From: Candidatus Fonsibacter lacus | GTDB taxonomy: Bacteria; Pseudomonadota; Alphaproteobacteria; Pelagibacterales; Pelagibacteraceae | DNA: 8,071 nucleotides | Assembly (NCBI GenBank): GCA_010021145.1 | Contig: RGRP01000031.1 | Location: forward strand, 1 to 8,071 | Reading direction: 5' to 3' | In this document: in pieces, positions 7,158-8,071 of the stretch | How positions within the stretch are numbered: position 1 is the first letter of the stretch | Layout: every line of letters begins with the position of its first letter | Notes under the pieces: model-generated | What the model saw: only the letters and a program-made list of their open reading frames with translations | The model's database searches: none | What the model was told of the DNA's origin: nothing | Made by a program: the position numbers and the translations under genes

Positions 7158-7988
7158 ATGAAAAATTATAAAATATTAATTCCAGTTTTTAATGACTGGG
7201 AATCTCTCTTAACTCTATTAAACAATATTCATACTTTAAAAATCAGTAATCTAGCTAACTTAAAATTTTTAATAATTGATGACTGTTCAACTGAAAAATT
7301 AAATAAAAAAATAGAATTTGATTCATTTCAAGATATAGAAATAATTAAAAATCCTAAAAATATTGGTCACGGCAAAAGTATTGCAAATGGAATCAATTAT
7401 TTAAGTAAAAAAAACGATTTTGATTATTTAATTGTTATGGATGGGGATGGTGAAGACAGGCCAGAAGAGGTAAAAGAATTAATATTAAAATCGCTTGAGC
7501 AGCCTTCTTCAACAATAACTGCTAATCGTATTAAACGCTCTGAAAGTACTTTTTTTAAATTATCTTATCATTGTCATAAAATATTAACGCTAATTTTAAC
7601 TGGTTATTCAGTAAAATTTGGAAATTTCATGTGTATTCCTAAAAAAGATCTAAACTTAATAATTTCTAATAAAAATCTTTTTGTAAGTTTTTCTGGGACT
7701 ATTGCAAAATTTATAAAAAATAAAACAAGCATACCCTCCATCAGAGGAATCCGATATCACGGGCCTACTAAAATGAGTTTTTTAAAACTTATCAAACATT
7801 CCTTATTGATTATATCTATCTTTAGGAAAGAGGCTGTTGTTAGATTATCTATATTTTTTTTAATATATGCAGCTTTTATATTCTATTTTTTTAAAAGTAT
7901 TTTTTTATTACTCGTATTACCAGTTGCTATTATAAATATCTTAATTATTTTTTCTCTTTTAGTTCTTTATAAAAAAAACTACTCTTAA
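7158..7988 (+). CDS. GT2 family glycosyltransferase, polyprenyl-phosphate-sugar synthase-like
   Basis: Predicted membrane-anchored enzyme of 276 residues that transfers a sugar from a nucleotide donor, most likely to a polyprenyl phosphate, as dolichol-phosphate-mannose synthase and GtrB do. The GT-A domain covers about 1-205: KILIPVFNDWESL (5-17), LIIDDCSTEK (38-47, donor-binding Asp pair), NPKNIGHGKSIANGI (65-79), and VMDGDGEDRPEEV (93-105), which contains the metal-binding DxD (Asp95, Asp97). The later KFGNFMCIPK (153-162) and YHGPTKMSFLKLIKHS (200-215) segments are typical of the DPM1/GtrB branch. Two hydrophobic helices near 229-247 and 249-271 anchor the C-terminus. It starts 4 bp after the GT-C gene, which would use its lipid-linked sugar. 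There is no Shine-Dalgarno match, so coupling to the upstream gene is likely. The exact sugar cannot be told. Confidence 0.88.
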   Translation: MKNYKILIPVFNDWESLLTLLNNIHTLKISNLANLKFLIIDDCSTEKLNKKIEFDSFQDIEIIKNPKNIGHGKSIANGINYLSKKNDFDYLIVMDGDGEDRPEEVKELILKSLEQPSSTITANRIKRSESTFFKLSYHCHKILTLILTGYSVKFGNFMCIPKKDLNLIISNKNLFVSFSGTIAKFIKNKTSIPSIRGIRYHGPTKMSFLKLIKHSLLIISIFRKEAVVRLSIFFLIYAAFIFYFFKSIFLLLVLPVAIINILIIFSLLVLYKKNYS

Positions 7989-7993
7989 AAAAA

Positions 7994-8071
7994 CTACTTA
8001 ATACCTAAGCGTTTATGTATTTGAGTGGATGAAGTTGTATATTGAAAAACAAAATTTTCATTAGGTCTTGC
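7994..8071 (-). CDS. C-terminal end of an unrecognised convergent gene (partial)
   Basis: An open minus-strand frame enters from the right edge and ends at TAG (complement of 7994-7996). It gives the 25-residue tail ARPNENFVFQYTTSSTQIH followed by KRLGIK. The frame is open over the whole available stretch and its composition (Arg, Pro, Gln, Gly, little Lys/Ile repetition) looks coding rather than random for this AT-rich DNA. It would be convergent with the GT2 gene, with only 5 bp between the two stop codons, in keeping with the packing elsewhere. I do not recognise the family, and the fragment is too short to assign a role. Confidence 0.5.
   Translation of the reverse strand, partial: ARPNENFVFQYTTSSTQIHKRLGIK

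Overview
The window looks like a piece of chromosome from a streamlined, very AT-rich marine alphaproteobacterium of the SAR11/Pelagibacterales type. This is an inference from three things: strongly A/T-biased codon use with Lys/Ile/Asn/Phe-rich proteins, very tight gene packing (gaps of 0 to 112 bp, one 4-bp overlap, none above 120 bp), and an alphaproteobacterial flavour to the recA, alaS and dksA products. No taxonomic search was run. No tRNA, rRNA, CRISPR, insertion sequence or phage gene was seen.

Layout. Positions 1-454 (minus) hold the N-terminal third-or-less of alaS. A 110-bp gap with a strong symmetric hairpin separates it from recA (565-1653, minus). Upstream of recA, a 112-bp gap carries a probable recA promoter and a candidate operator. 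Positions 1766-4630 (minus) form a probable three-gene operon, in transcription order: a DsbA-fold 2-hydroxychromene-2-carboxylate isomerase-like protein, a glycerate-3-kinase-like P-loop kinase, and a TolC-family outer-membrane efflux protein. The kinase stop codon directly abuts the tolC start codon. From a 41-bp divergent gap, a YfcG-like glutathione transferase (4672-5298, plus) is read away from the isomerase. Its TAA shares a palindromic TTAA with the TAA of convergent dksA (5295-5711, minus). dksA has the best promoter in the window, with a C-rich discriminator and almost no leader. Positions 5744/5780-7153 and 7158-7988 (plus) are a membrane GT-C (family 39) glycosyltransferase followed by a GT2 polyprenyl-phosphate-sugar-synthase-like enzyme. 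The right edge (7994-8071, minus) is the C-terminal tail of an unrecognised convergent gene.

How the genes may work together. The left half is housekeeping (alanyl-tRNA charging, recombination) beside an efflux channel. The isomerase and the transferase are both thioredoxin-fold, glutathione-related proteins sharing one divergent control region, which suggests related thiol or xenobiotic chemistry. The GT2/GT-C pair fits the standard two-step scheme in which the GT2 enzyme loads a sugar on a lipid phosphate and the GT-C enzyme moves it to an envelope acceptor. I did not find a convincing new system. The points most worth a second look are the dksA promoter architecture, the candidate recA operator, and the envelope-glycosylation gene pair.
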